Positions 17,451-24,642 of a stretch of DNA of 64,000 nt are shown here, in pieces. The stretch covers positions 124,001 to 188,000 of the forward strand of contig NZ_FNKA01000003.1 of assembly GCF_900101335.1 (NCBI RefSeq). Reading direction: 5' to 3'. Made by a program: the position numbers and the translations under genes. The stretch's first letter is position 1. Each line of letters opens with the position of its first letter. The notes beneath the pieces are model-generated. The model did not search any database, was not told the origin of the DNA, and worked only from the letters and a program-made list of their open reading frames with translations. Source of the stretch: Quadrisphaera sp. DSM 44207. GTDB lineage: Bacteria > Actinomycetota > Actinomycetes > Actinomycetales > Quadrisphaeraceae.

Positions 17451-19106
17451 CTAGAGGTCCGCCGAGCCGGCCAGGACGTCGTCCGCGTCGACGATGCGGT
17501 ACGCGTAGCCCTGCTCGGCCAGGAAGCGCTGCCGGTGCGCCGCGAAGTCCTGGTCGAGGGTGTCGCGCGCGACCACGGTGTAGAAGCGGGCGGTGCGGCC
17601 GTCGGACTTCGGGCGCAGCACGCGGCCGAGGCGCTGGGCCTCCTCCTGGCGCGAGCCGAAGGAGCCGGAGACCTGCACCGCCACCGACGCCTCGGGCAGG
17701 TCGATGGAGAAGTTCGCGACCTTCGAGACCACGAGCACCGGCAGCTCGCCCGCGCGGAACGCCGCGAACAGCCGCTGGCGCTCCGCCACCGTCGTCTCAC
17801 CGGTGATCACGGGCGCGTCCAGGCGCGAGCCGAGGTCGGCGAGCTGGTCGAGGTACTGGCCGATGACGAGCACCTGCTGCCCGGCGTGCGCGGCGACGAC
17901 CTGCTCGACGACGCGCGACTTCGACTCCGACGTCGAGCACAGGCGGTAGCGCTCCTCCGGCTCGGCGGTCGCGTACAGCAGCCGCTCGGAGTCCGGCAGC
18001 GTCACGCGCACCTCGACGCAGTCGGCGGGCGCGATCCAGCCCTGCGCCTCGATGTCCTTCCACGGCGCGTCGTAGCGCTTGGGCCCGATCAGGGAGAACA
18101 CCTCGCCCTCGCGCCCGTCCTCGCGCACCAGGGTGGCGGTCAGGCCGAGGCGGCGGCGGGCCTGCAGGTCGGCCGTCATCCGGAAGATCGGGGCGGGCAG
18201 CAGGTGCACCTCGTCGTAGACGATCAGGCCCCAGTCGCGGGCGTCGAACAGCTCCAGGTGCGGGTACGCGCCCTTCCGCTTCGTCGTCACCACCTGGTAG
18301 GTCGCGATGGTGACGGGGCGGACCTCCTTGCGGGAACCGGAGTACTCCCCGATCTCGTCCTCCGTCAGCGACGTGCGGCGCAGCAGCTCCTCGCGCCACT
18401 GCCGCGCGCTGACGGTGTTCGTGACGAGGATCAGCGTCGTCGCCCTCGCCCGCGCCATCGCCCCGGCCCCGACGATCGTCTTGCCCGCACCGCAGGGCAG
18501 GACGACGACCCCGGAGCCGCCGTGCCAGAACCCCTCGACGGCCTCGGCCTGGTACGGGCGCATCGCCCACCCGTCCTCGACCAGGTCGATCGGGTGCGCC
18601 TCGCCGTCCACGTGGCCGGCGAGGTCCTCGGCGGGCCAGCCGAGCTTGAGCAGCACCTGCTTCAGCGTGCCGCGCTCGGAGGGGTGGACGACGACCGCCT
18701 CGGCGCCGAGGCGCGCGCCGACCAGGGGCGCGACCTTCTTCGAGCGCAGCACCTCCTCGAGCACCGGGACGTCGAGGGCGTGCAGCACCAGCCCGTGCGC
18801 CGGGTGCTTGAGCAGCTGCAGGCGCCCGTAGCGGTCCATGGTGTCCGCGACGTCGACGAGCAGCGCGTGCGGCACCGGGTAGCGCGAGTGCTCCAGCAGC
18901 GCGTCGACGACCTGCTCGGCGTCGTGCCCGGCGGCGCGCGCGTTCCACAGGCCCAGCGGGGTGACCCGGTAGGTGTGGACGTGCTCGGGCGCCCGCTCGA
19001 GCTCGGCGAACGGGGCGATCGCCTTGCGCGCCGCGGCCGCCGCGGGGTGGTCGACCTCCAGCAGCAGCGTCTTGTCGCTCTGGACGATCAGCGGGCCGTC
19101 GCTCAC
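17451..19106 (-). CDS. XPB/Rad25-type DNA helicase
   Basis: Superfamily 2 3'-5' helicase of 551 residues. A damage-recognition-like N-terminal region (DGPLIVQSDKTLLLEVDHP) precedes the helicase core: Walker A LPCGAGKTIVGAGAM, DEVH box IVYDEVHLLPAP, motif III GLTATLVREDG, and the C-terminal RecA fold with motif VI EAQRLGRVLRPK. Bacterial XPB homologues act in repair or recombination. The GTG at 19106 was chosen as it begins the conserved N-terminus; the frame extends only 17 codons further. It is the last gene of a minus-strand group with the DUF4190-like and Helicase_C_3 genes. Confidence 0.93.
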   Translation of the reverse strand: MSDGPLIVQSDKTLLLEVDHPAAAAARKAIAPFAELERAPEHVHTYRVTPLGLWNARAAGHDAEQVVDALLEHSRYPVPHALLVDVADTMDRYGRLQLLKHPAHGLVLHALDVPVLEEVLRSKKVAPLVGARLGAEAVVVHPSERGTLKQVLLKLGWPAEDLAGHVDGEAHPIDLVEDGWAMRPYQAEAVEGFWHGGSGVVVLPCGAGKTIVGAGAMARARATTLILVTNTVSARQWREELLRRTSLTEDEIGEYSGSRKEVRPVTIATYQVVTTKRKGAYPHLELFDARDWGLIVYDEVHLLPAPIFRMTADLQARRRLGLTATLVREDGREGEVFSLIGPKRYDAPWKDIEAQGWIAPADCVEVRVTLPDSERLLYATAEPEERYRLCSTSESKSRVVEQVVAAHAGQQVLVIGQYLDQLADLGSRLDAPVITGETTVAERQRLFAAFRAGELPVLVVSKVANFSIDLPEASVAVQVSGSFGSRQEEAQRLGRVLRPKSDGRTARFYTVVARDTLDQDFAAHRQRFLAEQGYAYRIVDADDVLAGSADL

Positions 19107-19182
19107 GGGACTCCTCACGGGTGGGCGCCGGCGGGCAGGAGCCGGCTGCGGGTGCAACGGCGCGCACGGCGCAGGGCTTCCC

Positions 19183-19857
19183 TCAGACGAGACCGCCCGG
19201 CGCGTCGAGCCAGGCCAGCGGGAAGGCCGCGGAGATCCCCGCCGCGGTGCCCTGGGCTCCGAGGGTGACGAGGAGCACGACGCCCACGACGACCAGCACG
19301 ACGGAGAGCGCGGCCACGACGGCGTAGACGATCCAGCCGATGCGGGTCAGGCGGCGGGCGCCCTCGCGGTCCTGGCCGGCCCGCACCAGGGCGAGGATCG
19401 CCAGGACCAGCGGCGCGACGCCGGCGAGGAACAGGAACCCGCTGATCACCGACAGGCCGCTGACCACCAGCAGCACGACGGTGGACGCCGGCACGCCCTC
19501 TCCGCCACCGGGACCGCCGGTGTACGGGCCACCGGTGTAAGGGGTGCCGGTGTACGGGCCGCCGGTGTACGGGGTGCCGGTGGAGGAGCCGCCGGCGGAG
19601 GACGCCGGGACCGCCGCCGGACGGCCGGCGTGCGGCTGCTGCGCCTGCTCGCCCTGCTGGGCCCACGGGCCGCGGTACTGCCCGCCGCCGTAGCGGTCGT
19701 CCTGCGGCGCCGCGCCCTGCGGCGCCGCACCCTGGGACGTCCCGCCCTGCGACGGCCCGCCCCGGGACGGCCCGCCCTGCGGCGTCCCGGCGTCCCGCTG
19801 CTCACCGGACGGCGGGCCCCACGGGTAGCCCGAGGGGTCCTGCGACGGGTGGCTCAT
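19183..19857 (-). CDS. DUF4190-like membrane protein with low-complexity N-terminus
   Basis: Protein of 224 residues. The first about 125 residues are Gly/Pro/Gln/Ser-rich with near-tandem TGGPYTG and QGAAPQG repeats and no fold. Then come two membrane helices (VVLLVVSGLSVISGFLFLAG and IVYAVVAALSVVLVVVGVVLL) separated by a short basic loop, as in DUF4190 proteins. Function is unknown. Its position between two helicase-related genes is probably incidental. Confidence 0.75.
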   Translation of the reverse strand: MSHPSQDPSGYPWGPPSGEQRDAGTPQGGPSRGGPSQGGTSQGAAPQGAAPQDDRYGGGQYRGPWAQQGEQAQQPHAGRPAAVPASSAGGSSTGTPYTGGPYTGTPYTGGPYTGGPGGGEGVPASTVVLLVVSGLSVISGFLFLAGVAPLVLAILALVRAGQDREGARRLTRIGWIVYAVVAALSVVLVVVGVVLLVTLGAQGTAAGISAAFPLAWLDAPGGLV

Positions 19858-19912
19858 CGGTCCTCTCCCTCCTGCGGCGGTGCCGCAGCGCTGGGCAGCA
19901 CGCTACCGGCGC

Positions 19913-22339
19913 TCAGGCCGGCGCGACGCCCGTGACGCGGTGCACCGACATGGTGCGCACCTGACCGGACGCGGCGTCCAGGGCCGTGACCATGCCGCCC
20001 TCGACGGTGACCGGCTCGACCAGGCGCACGCTCGTGCGCCCCGTGCGGTCGGTCAGGCCCACCCACAGCGACCGGTGCGAGGCGGCCGCCTCCCGCAGCG
20101 CCTCCAGGGCCACCGCGGGCTCGGTCGCCGCGAGCACCGGCGGACCGCCGCGGCCCCCGCCGTCTCGCGCGGACCGGCCGCTGCCGCCGTCCCGGCCGCC
20201 GGCGCCCCCGCGCCCGGCGCCGGCCGGCTCGTCCCCGGCGTCGCCGGCCCGCAGGGCGCGCACGACGGCGTCGACGAGCGTCGGCAGCGCCGCGGGCGGC
20301 TCCCCGGTGACCGGGCGCGGCCGCTCGCGCGGCGGCGAGCGGTGCTCGCGGGGACGGCGCAGCACCAGGTCGGCGTCCGCGCCCTCGACCGCCGGGGCCA
20401 GCCCCATCGCCCGCAGCGCCTCCAGCACGGCGGGAGGGTCGGCCTGCGCCGCCGCCACGGTGGGCGCGAGGAGGCGCAGCCGCAGCGGCGCCGCGCGCCG
20501 GTCGGCGACCACCTCCGCCAGCTGCGCCTCGTCGTCGCTGCGCAGGTACGAGCCCGCCACGCCGACCCGCACGCGCCCGTGGCGGCGCGCGACGTCGGCC
20601 ACGAGGTACTCCAGCGGCTGCGGCACCGGCGTGGAGGAGTGCGCGGCGAGGAAGGCCAGGACGTCCGCGGCGCCGCGCCCGGCGTCCAGGGCCCGGCGCA
20701 CCGAGGCCGGTGTGAAGCGGTAGACCGTGGCGCCGCCGCGGCTGTCGACGTCCGCGACCAGCGCCATCTGCGCGGCGAGCGCGGGCACGAGGGGCCCGGG
20801 GGCCACGGCGGTCAGGTCCGCCTGCAGCAGCACCGCCTCGACCGGCGCCGGCAGCACGGCCGCGAGCGCCGCGGCCGCGGCGTCGGCGTCCTCGGCGACG
20901 ACGTGCCGGCCCGCGGTCGACAGCGCGCCCGCGCCCGTGACCCCCAGCCACGCCGCCTCGCGCAGGGTCCAGCCGACCAGGCGCCCCGCCAGGGCCCCGG
21001 CCCGCCGCGGCGCGCGCCAGCGCACCCGAGCGGCCAGCCCCTCGGCGTCCGCGGCCGCGCCCGGCGGCAGCTGCGCCAGCTCGTCCAGGACGACCCGGCG
21101 CACCAGCGGGGCGGAGGTGCGGTCCAGGTCGTCGGCCAGCGCGGTGCGCGCGACGCCGCGGGCGTCCTTCTCCCCGACCAGGGCCGGCACGCGGGAGGTG
21201 CGCAGCCAGCTGCTCGCGAGCAGTCCCCACCGCTGCGGCACCTCCTGCGCGCGCCAGTCGTCGAAGGCGGGCGTCGGCGCCCAGGCGGCGTCGGCCTCGC
21301 CGTCGTCGGCGGCCAGCCCGGCGAAGCGGGCGAGCTCGACGACGAAGGCCGCCTGCTCGGCGTCCACCTCGAGGCGGTCGGCGACGCGGCGCAGCTCGCG
21401 CACCCCCAGCCCGCCGGCGCGCAGCACCGGCGGCGGGGCGGCGCTCCAGCCCTGCAGCAGCTCCTCGACCAGGCGCACCGCCTCGGCGGCGGCGCCGGCG
21501 GCCGTGCCGTCGACGAGGTCGGGGCGCCGGGACGTCGTCGCCAGCGGCGGCGGCTCGTCGTCCAGGCCCGCCAGCACGCGCCCGCCGCGCAGCGCCACGG
21601 CGACCTCGCGCGGCAGCACCACGGAGCTCGGGCCCGCGGCCGCGAGCAGGCCGCGGGCGAGCAGCCACTCCAGCGGCGTGCTCGCCCGCGCGGTGCTCAC
21701 CGGGCGCTCGGCGTGCTCGACGGCGCCGGTCGGCGGGCCCCACGCGAGCCGGTCCAGCAGCTCGCGCGCGGCCGGCGGCGCGTCGGCGAGCAGCCGCTCG
21801 AGCCGCTGCGGGTCGCCGAGCAGGGCGGCGACGGCGTCCAGGTCGGCCACCGGGTCGCCGCTGGGCTCGAGCCCGAGGTCGGCGGCGAGGGCCGCGACGC
21901 GGGCGGGGGAGCGGGTGCCGAGCGCGTCGCGCAGCGGCGGGCCGAGCCCGGCGGGCGCCGGCCCCAGCACGTCCGGAACGGCGCGCACCACGTGCAGCGC
22001 CCGCTCACCGCCCCACACCAGCGCGCGCACCCGCAGGTCCTCCACGACGCGCCGGACGGCGGGCAGCGGCGCGTCGCAGGCGCGCGCCAGGTCGGCCAGG
22101 GGCACCGGCTCGGGCAGCGCCGCGAGCGCCTGCAGCACCTGCAGCGCCGGCGTCGGCAGCCGGTCCAGGGCCCGCTGCACGCTGACCCGGGTGCTCGCCC
22201 GGGCGGCCAGGGAGGCGGTGTCCGCCGGCACGGGCGTCGCCAGGTCGGGGCGGGAGCGCAGCAGCGCGCCGAGCGCGGCGTCGTCCCGCGAGCGCAGGTC
22301 CTCGGCCAGCGACCGGGGGGAGGAGGTGCGGGCGGGCAT
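19913..22339 (-). CDS. Helicase-associated (Helicase_C_3) domain protein
   Basis: Large protein of 808 residues found in actinobacteria close to XPB helicase genes. The N-terminal half is helical with winged-helix-like stretches (LAEDLRSRDDAALGALLRSR). The second half contains the Helicase_C_3 region around VEAVLLQADLTAVAPG, SSTPVPQPLEYLVADVARRHG and LRSDDEAQLAEVV. It has no Walker A or DEAD box, so it is not itself a helicase. A disordered Gly/Arg-rich insert (about residues 715-745) precedes a C-terminal WYL-like beta segment. A structural partnership with the XPB-like protein is inferred from the conserved neighbourhood. Confidence 0.82.
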   Translation of the reverse strand: MPARTSSPRSLAEDLRSRDDAALGALLRSRPDLATPVPADTASLAARASTRVSVQRALDRLPTPALQVLQALAALPEPVPLADLARACDAPLPAVRRVVEDLRVRALVWGGERALHVVRAVPDVLGPAPAGLGPPLRDALGTRSPARVAALAADLGLEPSGDPVADLDAVAALLGDPQRLERLLADAPPAARELLDRLAWGPPTGAVEHAERPVSTARASTPLEWLLARGLLAAAGPSSVVLPREVAVALRGGRVLAGLDDEPPPLATTSRRPDLVDGTAAGAAAEAVRLVEELLQGWSAAPPPVLRAGGLGVRELRRVADRLEVDAEQAAFVVELARFAGLAADDGEADAAWAPTPAFDDWRAQEVPQRWGLLASSWLRTSRVPALVGEKDARGVARTALADDLDRTSAPLVRRVVLDELAQLPPGAAADAEGLAARVRWRAPRRAGALAGRLVGWTLREAAWLGVTGAGALSTAGRHVVAEDADAAAAALAAVLPAPVEAVLLQADLTAVAPGPLVPALAAQMALVADVDSRGGATVYRFTPASVRRALDAGRGAADVLAFLAAHSSTPVPQPLEYLVADVARRHGRVRVGVAGSYLRSDDEAQLAEVVADRRAAPLRLRLLAPTVAAAQADPPAVLEALRAMGLAPAVEGADADLVLRRPREHRSPPRERPRPVTGEPPAALPTLVDAVVRALRAGDAGDEPAGAGRGGAGGRDGGSGRSARDGGGRGGPPVLAATEPAVALEALREAAASHRSLWVGLTDRTGRTSVRLVEPVTVEGGMVTALDAASGQVRTMSVHRVTGVAPA

Positions 22340-22386
22340 CCGCTCCACGGTACGCGCGCCCGCGCGGCGGGCTAGCGTGACCGGCC

Positions 22387-22569
22387 GTGCGCATCGGGAT
22401 CGTGCTCCTGCCCCAGCCCCGCTGGCGCGAGGACGCCGTCGCTCGCGCCGCCGAGGCGGGGTCCACGGAGGTCGTCGCGCACCGGCCGCGCGCCCGGGGC
22501 GTCTGCGCGGGGGACGAGGCGGCGCTCGAGGAGGTCGCCGCGCGCCCGCCGCAGCTGAGGGCCCTGTGA
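22387..22569 (+). CDS. 60-residue ORF, possible remnant of a luciferase-like oxidoreductase
   Basis: Starts with GTG and reads VRIGIVLLPQPRWREDAVAR, which resembles the first strand of F420-dependent luciferase-like monooxygenases (which begin MRIGIVxLPxxRW). The rest of that roughly 280-residue family is missing and the tail is not recognisable. Its stop overlaps the HAD phosphatase start by the GTGA type, so it may be kept as a translation-coupling leader or be a decayed N-terminus. Confidence that a stable protein is made is low. Confidence 0.4.
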   Translation: MRIGIVLLPQPRWREDAVARAAEAGSTEVVAHRPRARGVCAGDEAALEEVAARPPQLRAL

Positions 22570-23267
22570 GCGGGGCCGGAGCCGCGCCGGCGCCGGACGG
22601 CGCCCCGGCGGCGCGCGTGCCCGTCGTCGGCTTCGACCTGGACATGACCCTCGTCGACTCCTCGACGCGCATCGGCACCTGCCTGGCGGCGGCGCTGGCG
22701 GCGCAGGGGGTGGCGGTCACGCCCGCGCAGGTGTGGCCGACCATCGGCGTCCCGCTCGAGGTCGCGCTGCGGCAGCTGGCGCCCGGCGCGGGCGAGGCCG
22801 TGCGCGCCGCCGTGGCCGCCGACTACCGGGCCCGCCACGACGCGCCCTCGGCGCCGCCGGTGCCGGCCCTGCCCGGCGCGGCCGACGCGCTGGCCGCCGT
22901 GCGCGCCGCCGGCGGGCGCACGCTCGTGGTCTCCGCGAAGGTCGATCGGGCTGTCGCCCTGGTGCTGGCGGAGGCCGGCCTGGCGCACCTGGTGGACGTC
23001 GTCGTCGGCGGCCGCTTCGCCGAGGCGAAGGGCGAGGTGCTCGTGCGGCTGGGCGCCACGGCGTACGTCGGGGACCACCCGGGGGACGTCGTCGCCGCCC
23101 GCACGGCGGGGGTCGAGCAGGTGGCGGTGCTGACCGGCCCGGTGCCCGAGGCGCAGCTGCGCGCCGCGGGCGCGACCACGGTGCTGGCCGACCTGACCGC
23201 GCTGCCGGGCTGGCTGGAGGGCCACACGGCGCGGCTGCGGGAAGGTGCGGTGGGCGACGGGCGTTGA
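22566..23267 (+). CDS. HAD-superfamily phosphatase (phosphoglycolate phosphatase-like)
   Basis: Hydrolase of 233 residues. Motif I is VVGFDLDMTLVDS with nucleophile and general-acid Asp; motif II Ser is in TLVVSAK; motif III Lys/Asp is in AKGEVLVRL and AYVGDHPGDVVAARTAG. The helical cap between motifs I and II is the subfamily IA type used by phosphoglycolate and sugar phosphatases. GTG 22566 overlaps the stop of the small upstream ORF. The substrate is not determined by sequence. Confidence 0.85.
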   Translation: MSGAGAAPAPDGAPAARVPVVGFDLDMTLVDSSTRIGTCLAAALAAQGVAVTPAQVWPTIGVPLEVALRQLAPGAGEAVRAAVAADYRARHDAPSAPPVPALPGAADALAAVRAAGGRTLVVSAKVDRAVALVLAEAGLAHLVDVVVGGRFAEAKGEVLVRLGATAYVGDHPGDVVAARTAGVEQVAVLTGPVPEAQLRAAGATTVLADLTALPGWLEGHTARLREGAVGDGR

Positions 23268-23345
23268 CCCCAGCGGATACCCTGGCGCGCCGCGCCCGCC
23301 CGCGCACCGGCGCAGCCGCCCGCGCGCTGGCGCACCGGTCCCGCC

Positions 23346-23382
23346 AGCACTCCGCAGCAGCACTCCGCAGCAGCACTCCGCA
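23346..23382. repeat. Short tandem repeat in the cold-shock gene leader
   Basis: Almost three copies of a 13-base unit (CACTCCGCAGCAG) lie 43-79 bases ahead of the cold-shock gene start. It may belong to the untranslated leader; cold-shock leaders are often structured, but no specific thermosensor fold could be assigned. Confidence 0.6.
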
Positions 23383-23424
23383 CGAGCTCGACGAGCTCCG
23401 AGACGAAGGTCCTGAGGTCCTCCC

Positions 23425-23808
23425 GTGCCCACTGGCAAGGTCAAGTGGTTCGACGCCGAGCGCGGCTTCGGCTTCCTCGCCACCGACGACGGTGAGGAGG
23501 TGTTCCTGCACGCCTCGGCGCTGCCGCCGGGCACCTCGACGGTCAAGCAGGGCGCGCGCCTGGAGTTCGGCGTCGCCGACGGCCGCAAGGGCAAGCAGGC
23601 GCTGTCGGTGCGCCTGCTCGAGCCCTCGCACTCCGTGGTGGCCGCACACCGCAAGGACCCGGAGGACATGGTCCGCATCGTCGAGGACCTGATCAAGGTG
23701 CTCGAGGGCCTCTCCGGCCAGCTGCGCCGGGGCCGCTACCCCGACCGCTCCGCCACGGGCAAGGTCGCGGCCGTGCTCCGCAAGGTCGCCGACGACCTGG
23801 AGGGCTGA
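23425..23808 (+). CDS. Cold-shock domain protein, long actinobacterial type
   Basis: Protein of 127 residues. The N-terminal OB-fold cold-shock domain carries both RNP motifs (GKVKWFDAERGFGFL and EEVFLHASAL). A helical extension of about 60 residues (KDPEDMVRIVEDLIKVLEGL) that short CspA proteins lack follows. It binds single-stranded RNA or DNA. It is followed after 3 bases by a DUF3027 gene, a pairing common in actinobacteria. Confidence 0.9.
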   Translation: MPTGKVKWFDAERGFGFLATDDGEEVFLHASALPPGTSTVKQGARLEFGVADGRKGKQALSVRLLEPSHSVVAAHRKDPEDMVRIVEDLIKVLEGLSGQLRRGRYPDRSATGKVAAVLRKVADDLEG

Positions 23809-23811
23809 CCC

Positions 23812-24573
23812 GTGCCCGCCACGCGCGCCCGCCGTCCCGTCCTGGACGCCGTCTGCGCGGCCGCCGTCGACCTCGCGCTGGCCGCGGCGCAGGAGGTCGC
23901 GGGCCCCGGCCAGGTCGGGGACCACCTCGGCGCCACGGCCGACGGCGACCGCGTGGTCACGCACCGCTTCGCGTGCACCGCGCCGGGCTACCGCGGCTGG
24001 GTCTGGTCGGTCGTCGTCGCGCGCGCTCCGCGCGCCCGGGCGGCGACCGTCTCGGAGACCGCGCTGCTGCCCGCGGACGACGCCGTCCTCGCGCCCGCGT
24101 GGCTGCCGTGGAGCGAGCGGCTGCGCCCGGGCGACGTCGGGCCCACCGACGTCCTGCCGCGCATCGAGGACGACCCGCGCCTGGAGCCCGGCTACTCGGC
24201 CACCGGGGACGAGGACGTCGACGCCGTCGCCCTGTGGGAGCTCGGGCTGGGGCGTCCGCGGGTGCTCTCGTGGGTGGGGCGCAGCGAGGCCGCGACCCGC
24301 TGGTACGAGGGCGGCTCCGGCCCGGAGGCGGAGAGCGCCCGGGCCGCCGCGGCGCCCTGCACCACCTGCGGCTTCTTCGTGCCGCTGGCGGGCAGCCTGC
24401 GGCAGGTGTTCGGGGTGTGCGCCAACGAGTGGTCCCCGGACGACGGCCGCGTCGTCAGCCGCGACCACGGCTGCGGCGCGCACAGCGAGACCGACGCGCG
24501 CGCGGAGCCGGAGCCGCTGCCCCGCCCGATCCTCGACGAGACCGGCTACGAGCCGGTCCGCGTGCGCGACTGA
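23812..24573 (+). CDS. DUF3027 family protein
   Basis: Protein of 253 residues. It contains the DUF3027 core with YRGWVWSVVVARAPR, LPWSERLRPGDVGP, and a zinc-knuckle-like CTTCGFFVPL followed by FGVCANEWSPDDGRVVS and HGCGAHSE. The cysteines suggest metal binding. It starts 3 bases after the cold-shock gene and is very likely cotranscribed. Its function is unknown. Confidence 0.85.
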   Translation: MPATRARRPVLDAVCAAAVDLALAAAQEVAGPGQVGDHLGATADGDRVVTHRFACTAPGYRGWVWSVVVARAPRARAATVSETALLPADDAVLAPAWLPWSERLRPGDVGPTDVLPRIEDDPRLEPGYSATGDEDVDAVALWELGLGRPRVLSWVGRSEAATRWYEGGSGPEAESARAAAAPCTTCGFFVPLAGSLRQVFGVCANEWSPDDGRVVSRDHGCGAHSETDARAEPEPLPRPILDETGYEPVRVRD

Positions 24574-24582
24574 GCCCCCGCC

Positions 24583-24642
24583 TCTCGTGGTGGTCGCGCG
24601 CGTCCGGACCGGGCGGTCCTGGAGTGCATGATCACCGCGGGG
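24583..24642. repeat. Palindromic element copy 3 (decayed)
   Basis: A 60-bp degenerate palindrome that aligns with the perfect element at 43134-43195: CTCGTGGTG on the left, GTCCGGACCG and GGCGGTCC in the centre, TGCA and GATCACC on the right. A 2-bp central deletion and about a dozen substitutions break the stem. Its last base is the G of the GTG start of the sacsin-like gene, so the element supplies that gene's entire ribosome-binding region. Confidence 0.6.
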
